Shown here one piece after another: positions 44,466 through 51,233 of a stretch of 64,000 bases of DNA. Numbering within the stretch: position 1 is the stretch's first letter; every line of letters begins with the position of its first letter. A program made the position numbers and the translations under genes. The DNA is from Deltaproteobacteria bacterium. Lineage in GTDB: Bacteria; Myxococcota_A; UBA9042; DTJE01. The notes beneath the pieces were generated by a model. It was not told where the DNA came from. It did not search any database and was given only the letters and a program-made list of their open reading frames with translations. The DNA lies in the NCBI GenBank assembly GCA_029547805.1, contig JAKPOP010000010.1:521675-585674 (forward strand), in the 5' to 3' direction.

Positions 44466-45143
44466 ATGAAGACTCGACGATGGCTTCTGATGGTCCTGCC
44501 TCTCTCCCTCTCCCCCGCCGGCTGCTTCATCGACCTGGACGACGACGGGTCGGGGTACTACCCCACCGGGTGCGCGAGCGACTGGGACTGCCCCTCCGCC
44601 GACATGTACTGCGACCTCGACTCGGGGGCCTGCCTCTACTACGAAGGCTGCCGGTGGGACGGCGACTGCGCGAGCGGCTACCGCTGCGGCGGTGACGGCC
44701 TCTGCTACCAGGACGCCCGGTCGCCGGTCTGCCGGGGCGACGCCGACTGCCCCGCCGGGACCTACTGCGGCACCGACGGCCTCTGCTGGGTGCCGCCCCT
44801 GTGCTACTCGGACCACGACTGCGACGTCGGCTTCTTCTGCGCCGCCAATGGCCGGTGCCTCCCTGCGGGGCTCTGCCGGCGGGACGAAGATTGCCCCTTC
44901 GGCCAGTACTGCGCCGGGGGCCAGTGCGCGGTCTCCGGGGCCTGCCTGGAGGACGCCGACTGCCTCTCCAACGCCTACTGCGGCGCCGACGGCGGGTGCT
45001 GGACCGTCCAGCGGTGCCTCCTGTCGGCCGAGTGTCCCCTGGCCTACCACTGCGCCGCCGACGGCCAGTGCCGCGAGGGCTGCCTGACCGACTCCGACTG
45101 CCCCACCGGCACCTGGTGCCGTGCCGACGCCTTTTGCCACTGA
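44466..45143 (+). CDS. Small Cys-rich lipoprotein
   Basis: A 225-residue lipoprotein with the signal MKTRRWLLMVLPLSLSPAGC (Cys at residue 20). Eight or so units of the pattern C-x4-DC-x5-YC-x-D-G-x-C follow, for example CRGDADCPAGTYC and CLTDSDCPTGTWC. The compact unit is the same type as in the two preceding genes. ATG at 44466 lies close behind GGAGG. It ends the block of surface Cys-rich genes. Confidence 0.82.
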   Translation: MKTRRWLLMVLPLSLSPAGCFIDLDDDGSGYYPTGCASDWDCPSADMYCDLDSGACLYYEGCRWDGDCASGYRCGGDGLCYQDARSPVCRGDADCPAGTYCGTDGLCWVPPLCYSDHDCDVGFFCAANGRCLPAGLCRRDEDCPFGQYCAGGQCAVSGACLEDADCLSNAYCGADGGCWTVQRCLLSAECPLAYHCAADGQCREGCLTDSDCPTGTWCRADAFCH

Positions 45144-45152
45144 GCCCCGGAC

Positions 45153-45182
45153 TTGACCGGGAGCGGCGGACCGACCTAGCAT
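45153..45182 (+). promoter_or_regulatory. Promoter for YdcH-like gene
   Basis: TTGACC at 45153-45158, 18 bases, TAGCAT at 45177-45182; AAGGAGG and the ATG at 45213 follow. Confidence 0.55.
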
Positions 45183-45212
45183 CCAGGTTTCCGGTCGGAA
45201 AGGAGGTCTCCG

Positions 45213-45434
45213 ATGGGAACCGACGAGGCACCGGTGGATCGGGAGGCGTCGCTGGCGCACCTGCAGGCCCTCCGGGAACAGCACCGCCACCTGGATGTCC
45301 AGATCACGGAACTGGAACAGAAGCCCTGGCTGAGCCCCGAGGAGCAGGTGGACCTGGCGATCAAGAAGAAACAGAAGCTCTGGATGAAGGACCAGATCTA
45401 CCAGTTGGCCTCCCGCCTGGGTCAAGAGACCTGA
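45213..45434 (+). CDS. YdcH/DUF465-like small coiled-coil protein
   Basis: A 73-residue soluble protein predicted as a helical hairpin: LQALREQHRHLDVQITELEQ, a short turn with LSPEEQ, then IKKKQKLWMKDQIYQL. This layout and the closing lysine-rich helix match the YdcH family, whose members are small proteins of unknown role. AAGGAGG lies upstream of the ATG and a promoter precedes it. Likely expressed alone. Confidence 0.7.
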   Translation: MGTDEAPVDREASLAHLQALREQHRHLDVQITELEQKPWLSPEEQVDLAIKKKQKLWMKDQIYQLASRLGQET

Positions 45435-45506
45435 CCCACCCCCCTTCCAACCATCGGAAATCATTCATTCTGGAAGGCCCGGTTCCGGCATTTGGGGAGA
45501 AATCGC

Positions 45507-45612
45507 CCAGAAAATCTGGCACCCCTGAAAAAAACCTCTTGACAGACTCGGATCTTCTTGCCAGATTTGGTCTTGCTCATGCTCATGAGTGGCAGCACGG
45601 CTTCCAGATTGG
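45507..45612 (+). promoter_or_regulatory. HU gene promoter with three CCAGA boxes
   Basis: TTGACA (45539-45544), 17 bases, CAGATT (45562-45567) form a good promoter. Three related boxes surround it: palindrome CCAGAAAATCTGG at 45507-45519, CCAGATTTGG at 45561-45570 over the -10, and CCAGATTGG at 45604-45612 downstream. They may bind a regulator. The leader to the ATG is about 110 bases. Confidence 0.5.
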
Positions 45613-45683
45613 ATGTTCGGACTGCCGGGCGAGTGACGGCCGCGTCACTCAAAGGTCTGGGAAGGAAGGGAGGAGGTACGGTC

Positions 45684-45959
45684 ATGACGAAGGCTCAGTT
45701 GATCCAGGAGATCCAGAACGCGAAGGGCGTGGAGCTGACGAAGAAGCAGACGGAGGCGGTGCTCACGGCGGTGTTCGACGCGATGCGCGTGGCGATCAAG
45801 AAGGACAAGCGCTTCTCGTTCCCGGGCTTCGGGACCTTCACGGTCCGGACCCGCAAGGAGCGGAAGGGCCGCAACCCGCGGACCGGCGCGTCCATCAAGA
45901 TCAAGGCCTCCAAGACGGTCGGCTTCAAGCCCGCCCCGAAGCTGAAGCACTCCCTGTAG
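45684..45959 (+). CDS. hup: HU-family DNA-binding protein
   Basis: A 91-residue histone-like protein that bends and compacts DNA as a dimer. The helical N-half (MTKAQLIQEIQ...) is followed by the HU signature FSFPGFGTFTVRTRKERKGRNP and the C-terminal KIKASKTVGFKPAPKLK. ATG at 45684 lies behind GGAGG. Lysine codons are all AAG, and codon bias suggests high expression. IHF subunits are close relatives; the alignable signature fits HU slightly better. Confidence 0.93.
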   Translation: MTKAQLIQEIQNAKGVELTKKQTEAVLTAVFDAMRVAIKKDKRFSFPGFGTFTVRTRKERKGRNPRTGASIKIKASKTVGFKPAPKLKHSL

Positions 45960-46127
45960 TCCGCTTCGGCGTTCACCCGCCGGTCGTCTCCCGTCCCGCC
46001 ACCTGCGGATCGCCCAGGTTCCGAGGGCCCGTCCATCCGTCGGGACCCGACCAGAACGGGGACGGACGCCCCAGGTCACCTTGCGGCCGGCGGCCGAGGT
46101 GCCATAGGATGCCCCGGGAGGTCTCCG

Positions 46128-47159
46128 GTGAGCAGGATCCTGGACCTCGTGGATGCCGCCGACCCGGCCGTCATCGCGGTGGTCGGATGCGGCAAGAACA
46201 CGGGCAAGACGACCACGCTGAACGCCCTGATCCAGGGATGCACGGACCGAGGGGAGCGGGTCGGGATCCTCTCGATCGGGATCGACGGAGAGGAGGCGGA
46301 CTTCTGGCTGGGGGTCCCGAAACCCCGCGTCCTGGCGCCAGCCGGCACGCTGCTGGCCACCGCCGAGGAGGCCCTGCGGGCCGGCACGGCCAGGAGCCGC
46401 GTGCTGGAAGGCACCGGAGGACGCACCCTGCTAGGGGAACTGGTCATCGGCGAGGTGGTCGAGGCAGGGACCGTGCTGCTGGCGGGGGTGCGGTCCCGGC
46501 GGGACCTGGCCGGGGCGGCATCCCGGATGCGCCGGCTCGGAGCCCGGCGGGTCTTCCTGGACGGCGCGTGGCAGCGGACGATGGCCGCCGACCCCCGGGT
46601 CGCCGACGCGGTGATCCTGGCCACCGGGGCCGTGCTGGGACGCACCTGTGAGGAGGTGGCGGCCCGGACCCGGGAGGTGCTGGACCGGCTGATGCTGCCG
46701 ATGACCGACCGGGAGGATCTCCGGCGGGCAGCCCGGCGGGAGACCGGGGACCCGGAGGAATCCGACGAGTCCCTGGAGGCCACCCTGGAACCGGTGACGG
46801 ACCGGAATCCCCGGAAGGCCGCGGCCCCCGGGACCATCGAGGGCCCGGACCTGGCGCCAGGGGTCGCCGTGACCGGCGCCCTGACGGTGGACCGGATGGC
46901 CGCGCTGGCCCAGAGGGTCGGGACCCCAGGAGAGGTCGTCGCCAGGGACCCCACGAGGGTCTTTCTGGGCCCCCCGGACCTGGATCGGTGGCGGCGACGG
47001 GGCATCGTCGTCCGGGTCGCGGACCGGGCCCCGGTGCTCGGAGTCACCGTGAACCCCTACAGCGTGCTGGGGTGGACCCTGCCCGCCGCCGACCTGCGGG
47101 AGGCCGTCGCCCGGGTCGCCGCCCCGATCCCGGCCCTGGTGCTGGACCCGCCGACGTGA
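46128..47159 (+). CDS. kamB: P-loop protein of the lysine aminomutase operon (KamB-like)
   Basis: A 343-residue soluble protein that begins with a nucleotide-binding loop at residues 20-30 (GCGKNTGKTTT). It lies 15 bp upstream of kamD. In known lysine-fermentation clusters, proteins called KamB and KamC precede kamDE and act as a reactivating system for the B12-dependent 5,6-aminomutase, and this gene's position fits KamB. The sequence assignment rests mostly on context and the P-loop, and no KamC (MutS-like ATPase) is in the window. GTG at 46128 follows GGGAGG. A possible promoter has TTGCGG at 46081-46086 and TAGGAT at 46105-46110, 18 bases apart. Confidence 0.6.
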   Translation: MSRILDLVDAADPAVIAVVGCGKNTGKTTTLNALIQGCTDRGERVGILSIGIDGEEADFWLGVPKPRVLAPAGTLLATAEEALRAGTARSRVLEGTGGRTLLGELVIGEVVEAGTVLLAGVRSRRDLAGAASRMRRLGARRVFLDGAWQRTMAADPRVADAVILATGAVLGRTCEEVAARTREVLDRLMLPMTDREDLRRAARRETGDPEESDESLEATLEPVTDRNPRKAAAPGTIEGPDLAPGVAVTGALTVDRMAALAQRVGTPGEVVARDPTRVFLGPPDLDRWRRRGIVVRVADRAPVLGVTVNPYSVLGWTLPAADLREAVARVAAPIPALVLDPPT

Positions 47160-47174
47160 AAGGGGGCATGACCG

Positions 47175-48746
47175 ATGAGGAACCTGCTGGACCTGGACCC
47201 GACCGTGATCGAGGAGTGCCGCCGGCTCGCGGCGGAGATCGCCCGGGAGGTGACGGGCTTTGCCAGGGCCCGGACCACCACCTCCATCGAGCGGGCCACG
47301 CTCCGGTGGATGGGCGTGGAGGGGGCCGACCCCGAGGGCGTGCCGCTGGTCAACCGGGTCGTCGAGGAGGCACGACAGGCCGGCGCCCTGGGCCTGGGCA
47401 TCGCCATCCCCTTCGCCGGGGCGATGGTGCGCAGCGGCCTGTCCCCCCAGGAGGCGGCGCAGGCCATCGCCGATGGCAGGCTGTCGCTGGATCGCCCCCC
47501 CGAGTCTCTGGTGCCAAAGTGCCGGTCCCTGGCCCGGGACCTGGCGGAGGCGGGGGCCCGGCGGGTCCAGGAGACGGTCCGGCAGCGAGAGCAGTTGATC
47601 CGGGACCTGGGAGAAGGGCCCCATCCCCTGCTCTATGTCATCGTGGCCTCGGGGAACATCTACGAGGACACGCTCCAGGCCAAGGTCTGCGTCCAGGCCG
47701 GGGCCCAGGTGATTGCGGTGATCCGGAGCACCGCCCAGAGCCTGCTCGACTACATCCCCGAGGGGGCCACGACCGAGGGCTACGGGGGCACCTACGCCAC
47801 CCAGATGAACTTCCGGATCATGCGCCAGGCGCTGGACGAGGCATCCCGGACCCACGGGCGCTACGTCCGGCTCTGCAACTACGCCTCGGGCCTCTGCATG
47901 CCCGAGATGTCAGCCCTGGGGGCCCTGGAGCGGCTGGACGTGATGCTCAACGACGCCCTCTACGGGATCCTGTTCCGGGACATCAACATGCAGCGGACGC
48001 TGACGGACCAGGCCTTCAGCCGCCGGATCTCGGCCGCCGCCGGCATCATCATCAACACCGGCGAGGACAACTACCTGACCACCGCCGATGCCTTCGAGGC
48101 CGGCCACACGGTGCTGGCGTCGGAGTTCATCAACGAGCAGATCGGGCTCCGATGCGGCCTGCGGCCCGAGCAACTGGGGCTGGGCCACGCGATGCAGATG
48201 AATCCCTGGCAAGAGGACATGCTGCTGTGGGAGATCGCCCAGGCCCAACTGGTCCGGGAGGTCTTCCCCCGGTCGCCCATCAAGTACATGCCGCCGACCC
48301 GGTACATGACCGGAGACATCTTCCGGGGCCACGTCCAGGACGCCCTCTTCAATCTGGTCAGCGTCTGGACCGGCCAGGGGATTCACCTGCTGGGCATGAT
48401 GACCGAGGCGATGCACACCCCCCACGTCCATGACCGGGTACTGGCGCTGGAGTCGGCCCGGATGATCCAGCAGGCGGCCCGACACCTGGAGGAGGAGGTT
48501 CGATTCCAGCCTGACGGGCGCATCCAGCGTCGGGCCCGGGAGGTGCTGGATCGGGCCGAGGCCCTGCTGCGTCAGGTCCGGGACCGGGGGCTCTTCCAGG
48601 CCCTGGCCGAGGGGGTCTTCGCCGACATCCCTCGGTCCCCGGAGGGCGGCCGGGGGCTCGACGGAGTGGCCCTCCGGGAGCCGGACTACGAGAACCCGGT
48701 GGAGGAGGTCCTCGACCGGATGACCGATCAGGAGGGCGACCGATGA
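47175..48746 (+). CDS. kamD: D-lysine 5,6-aminomutase alpha subunit
   Basis: Catalytic TIM-barrel subunit that, with KamE, converts D-lysine (or L-beta-lysine) to 2,5-diaminohexanoate (3,5-diaminohexanoate) using adenosylcobalamin and PLP, an early step of lysine fermentation. Length of 523 residues suits the family. Characteristic blocks include VIVASGNIYEDTLQAK, GGTYATQMNFRIMRQAL and MHTPHVHDR. ATG at 47175. Its stop overlaps kamE (ATGA). The preceding KamB-like gene and following kamE form one operon. Confidence 0.92.
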   Translation: MRNLLDLDPTVIEECRRLAAEIAREVTGFARARTTTSIERATLRWMGVEGADPEGVPLVNRVVEEARQAGALGLGIAIPFAGAMVRSGLSPQEAAQAIADGRLSLDRPPESLVPKCRSLARDLAEAGARRVQETVRQREQLIRDLGEGPHPLLYVIVASGNIYEDTLQAKVCVQAGAQVIAVIRSTAQSLLDYIPEGATTEGYGGTYATQMNFRIMRQALDEASRTHGRYVRLCNYASGLCMPEMSALGALERLDVMLNDALYGILFRDINMQRTLTDQAFSRRISAAAGIIINTGEDNYLTTADAFEAGHTVLASEFINEQIGLRCGLRPEQLGLGHAMQMNPWQEDMLLWEIAQAQLVREVFPRSPIKYMPPTRYMTGDIFRGHVQDALFNLVSVWTGQGIHLLGMMTEAMHTPHVHDRVLALESARMIQQAARHLEEEVRFQPDGRIQRRAREVLDRAEALLRQVRDRGLFQALAEGVFADIPRSPEGGRGLDGVALREPDYENPVEEVLDRMTDQEGDR

Positions 48747-49519
48747 ACCGACCGGAACTGGCCGTCGTGCCCGGCGTGGACCTGCAGCAGGTCCGCCCCT
48801 ACGGGGACACCCTGGGGGACGGGGTCGTGCAGGTCTCCTTCTCCCTGCCCCTTCCGGCCTGCCCGGAGGCCGAGGAGGCCGCCCGGCAACTGGCCCTGCG
48901 GATGGGACTGGAGGAACCCCAGGTGTATCACCGGGCGGACCTGGGCTACGGGTTCTCGTTCTACATCCTCTATGGCCGCTGCCGGCACGCGGTGGACGTC
49001 ACCCGGACCCTGGTGCCCCGGGTCCAGGCCCTGGAGGCCTCCTTCGAGGAGATCAATGAGCGACTGCTGCGAGTCGCCGGGCGTCCCCTCCGGGTCGTCG
49101 GGGCCTGCACCGGGTCCGACGCCCACACGGTGGGAATCGATGCGATCCTGAACATGAAGGGATTTGCCGGGGAGTACGGCCTGGAGCGGTACCCGGCCCT
49201 GAGGGTCCGGAACCTCGGCGCCCAGGTGACCAACGAGCGGCTCCTGCACGAGGTCCAGGCCACGGACGCCGACGTGGTGCTGGTCTCCCAGGTCGTGACC
49301 CAGAAGGACGTCCACCTGTCCAATCTGGCCGAGTGGGTGGACCTGGTGGAGGCGGCAGGCCTCCGGGACCGCCTCCTGATGGCCTGCGGCGGGCCCCGGA
49401 TCCGCCACGAGACGGCCCTGGAACTGGGCTTCGACGCCGGGTTTGGCCCCGGGACCACCCCCCGGCAGGTGGCGGCCTGGATCCTCTCCGAATGGGAACG
49501 ACGCCACCCTCCCGCCTGA
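48743..49519 (+). CDS. kamE: D-lysine 5,6-aminomutase beta subunit (B12-binding)
   Basis: Carries the cobalamin and PLP sites of the lysine aminomutase. After an N-terminal dimerisation domain (about 1-110) comes the Rossmann B12 domain. H128 in DAHTVG is the cobalt-ligand histidine. K139 in LNMKG lies 11 residues later, the same spacing as the PLP lysine and the cobalt histidine of the clostridial enzyme. The 258-residue length is normal. ATG at 48743 overlaps the kamD stop. The usual downstream fermentation genes (kdd, kce, kal) do not follow. Confidence 0.93.
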   Translation: MNRPELAVVPGVDLQQVRPYGDTLGDGVVQVSFSLPLPACPEAEEAARQLALRMGLEEPQVYHRADLGYGFSFYILYGRCRHAVDVTRTLVPRVQALEASFEEINERLLRVAGRPLRVVGACTGSDAHTVGIDAILNMKGFAGEYGLERYPALRVRNLGAQVTNERLLHEVQATDADVVLVSQVVTQKDVHLSNLAEWVDLVEAAGLRDRLLMACGGPRIRHETALELGFDAGFGPGTTPRQVAAWILSEWERRHPPA

Positions 49520-49572
49520 TCCTGTTGTTTTCGTTATATTTTCCTGAATCTAGAGCAACCATTGTTTTCTGG

Positions 49573-49601
49573 TTGACTTTCCCCGATGTCCCCAGTATCG
49601 T
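49573..49601 (+). promoter_or_regulatory. Promoter for small Cys-containing protein
   Basis: TTGACT at 49573-49578, a 17-base spacer, and TATCGT at 49596-49601, in an AT-rich stretch (about 49525-49640) that contrasts with the surrounding DNA. GGGAGG precedes the ATG at 49649. Confidence 0.6.
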
Positions 49602-49648
49602 GTTTTCCAGGACCATAAAGGTCCGATTTTGCGACCAGGGAGGAAGCC

Positions 49649-49858
49649 ATGCGATTCACCTCGGCGTCCGAAGACCTCCGGGACCTGGTGGACACCTTTC
49701 ACTGCCGGGCCCGGCGGAAGGAACTGACCCTGGACAAGTGCCTCAACGACTACCTCGAGGCCAACGCCTTCGAGCGCAAGCGGTCGGCCTGCTACCGGTG
49801 CCCCCAGGGCCGCAAGAACCGGGAGGCCTATGCCGGGGCACAGGAGGAAGAGGACTGA
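49649..49858 (+). CDS. Small protein with Cys pair, unknown function
   Basis: A 69-residue charged protein with Cys residues near position 19, a second at about 31, and a CYRC pair near 48-51 (sequence SACYRCPQGRKNR). The CxxC with flanking basic residues suggests a small zinc-binding or nucleic-acid-binding protein, but no family is recognised. It has its own strong promoter and ribosome site, so it is probably a real, regulated gene. Confidence 0.6.
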   Translation: MRFTSASEDLRDLVDTFHCRARRKELTLDKCLNDYLEANAFERKRSACYRCPQGRKNREAYAGAQEEED

Positions 49859-49872
49859 GGAGGCGCACCGGG

Positions 49873-51090
49873 TCACGGGGCCTTCAGCACCGTGGTCACC
49901 GAGGCGCAGATCGGGCCTCCGATATTGAACGACGCCGCGTACCGGGCCCCGGGGACCCGGAGGGCCTCGGGCGTCCGTCCCAGCAACTGCCAGGAATTCC
50001 AGCCGATCATGGCCACGCCGGTGGCCCCGATGGGGTGCCCCTTCGCGATCAGGCCCCCGGAGGTGTTGATGGGCACCTTGCCGCCGTCCACCCGGGCATG
50101 GCCCTCGACGAAGTAGCGGGCCCCCTGGCCCGGCTCCGCCAGGCCCAGGATCTCCACCGCCAGGGCCCCCATGATCCCGAAGCAGTCGTGCACCTCGGCG
50201 ACGCCCACGTCGGCAGCGGTGATGCCAGCCATCCGGTACGCCGCCTGCATCGCCCGGTAGGCCCCCGCCGGGTGCAGCACGTCCCGCCCCCGGGTGGACA
50301 GGGGGTCCGTCGCCTGGCCGAACCCGACCAGTTCCACGGCCCGGGATGCCGGGATCCCCAGCCGGCGCATCCCCTCCTCGGTGGCCAGCACCAGCCCGGC
50401 CCAGCCGTCGGACATCTGGGAGCACTCGAAGGTCTTCAGGGGCAGGCCCTCGGCGATGTAGCGGTTGGGTCCCTCGAGGGTCATCACCTTCTCGACGGTC
50501 ATCTCGACCTTCTGCATCTGGGCCAGGGGGTTGTGGTTTCCGTGGGCATAGAAGGTCACCGCCACGTGGGCCAGCTGCTCCTCGGTGACGCCCCAGTGGG
50601 CCATGTAGGCCGCCTGGACCTCGGCAAAGATGTGGGGGAAGACGAAGACCTTGCCCGGCCGCTCCTCCAGGTGGGAGGCGGTGCCCAGCACCTTGCCGAG
50701 CAGTTTCCCGTCGGCCTTCCCCTCGTCGTCGCGCATCTTCTCGATGCCCACCGCCAGGCCCACGTCGGCCTCGCCCAGCAGCAGCCTCCGGACCACCGTC
50801 AGGACCGCCTGTCCCCCGGAGGCGCAGGCGTTCTCCACCGTCTCGATGGGCTTGCCCGCCATCGCCGGTTCCATCGCCAGCAGACCTGCCAGCAGGGTCT
50901 GGTCCTGGAGCAGCGGCGCCAGCAGGCCCGCCACCGAGGCCGTCTCGACGGCCTCCAGGGGCACGCCCGCCGCCGCCGCGGCCTCCCGGGCCGCCAGCCG
51001 GATGGCCTCCTCGACCTTCATCGCCCCCAGTTTGCCGAAGGGGCTCTGGGCGTATCCCGCCACGAAAACCCGTCGATTTCCCGGCAGCAT
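49873..51090 (-). CDS. SCP2-type thiolase / acetyl-CoA acetyltransferase-like
   Basis: A 405-residue thiolase-fold enzyme. Motifs include the nucleophile region ENACASGGQAV (active Cys), EVHDCFGIMG (catalytic His) and the C-terminal NTSGGLIAKGHPIGATG. These fit the SCP-x/non-classical thiolase subfamily more than the biosynthetic type. It may cleave or condense acyl-CoA in fatty acid or amino acid catabolism; some relatives need a small DUF35 partner, which is not adjacent. ATG at 51090 follows GGGAGGG. It diverges from the vWA gene. Confidence 0.87.
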   Translation of the reverse strand: MLPGNRRVFVAGYAQSPFGKLGAMKVEEAIRLAAREAAAAAGVPLEAVETASVAGLLAPLLQDQTLLAGLLAMEPAMAGKPIETVENACASGGQAVLTVVRRLLLGEADVGLAVGIEKMRDDEGKADGKLLGKVLGTASHLEERPGKVFVFPHIFAEVQAAYMAHWGVTEEQLAHVAVTFYAHGNHNPLAQMQKVEMTVEKVMTLEGPNRYIAEGLPLKTFECSQMSDGWAGLVLATEEGMRRLGIPASRAVELVGFGQATDPLSTRGRDVLHPAGAYRAMQAAYRMAGITAADVGVAEVHDCFGIMGALAVEILGLAEPGQGARYFVEGHARVDGGKVPINTSGGLIAKGHPIGATGVAMIGWNSWQLLGRTPEALRVPGARYAASFNIGGPICASVTTVLKAP

Positions 51091-51170
51091 GCACTCCCTC
51101 CCCGATACCACCCTGCCGGAGAATCCCCCGAACCCGACCCCTTCGTCAAGGGATGCGATCCGATTCCCCA

Positions 51171-51199
51171 TTGACGAAATCCCTCCACCAGGGTTACAA
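51171..51199 (+). promoter_or_regulatory. Promoter for the vWA/tubulin operon
   Basis: TTGACG at 51171-51176, a 17-base spacer, and TTACAA at 51194-51199, about 28 bases before the expected transcript start. GAGGAGG and the ATG at 51234 follow. It is the only clear promoter in the four-gene unit. Confidence 0.65.
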
Positions 51200-51233
51200 C
51201 GACACTCGTTTCCGATTCGAACGAGGAGGTGGA

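Noticed and set aside
45444-45480. Inverted repeat CCTTCCA/TGGAAGG as a terminator after the YdcH-like gene.
   Set aside because: The loop is about 20 bases and no T-run follows; a rho-independent terminator is not supported.
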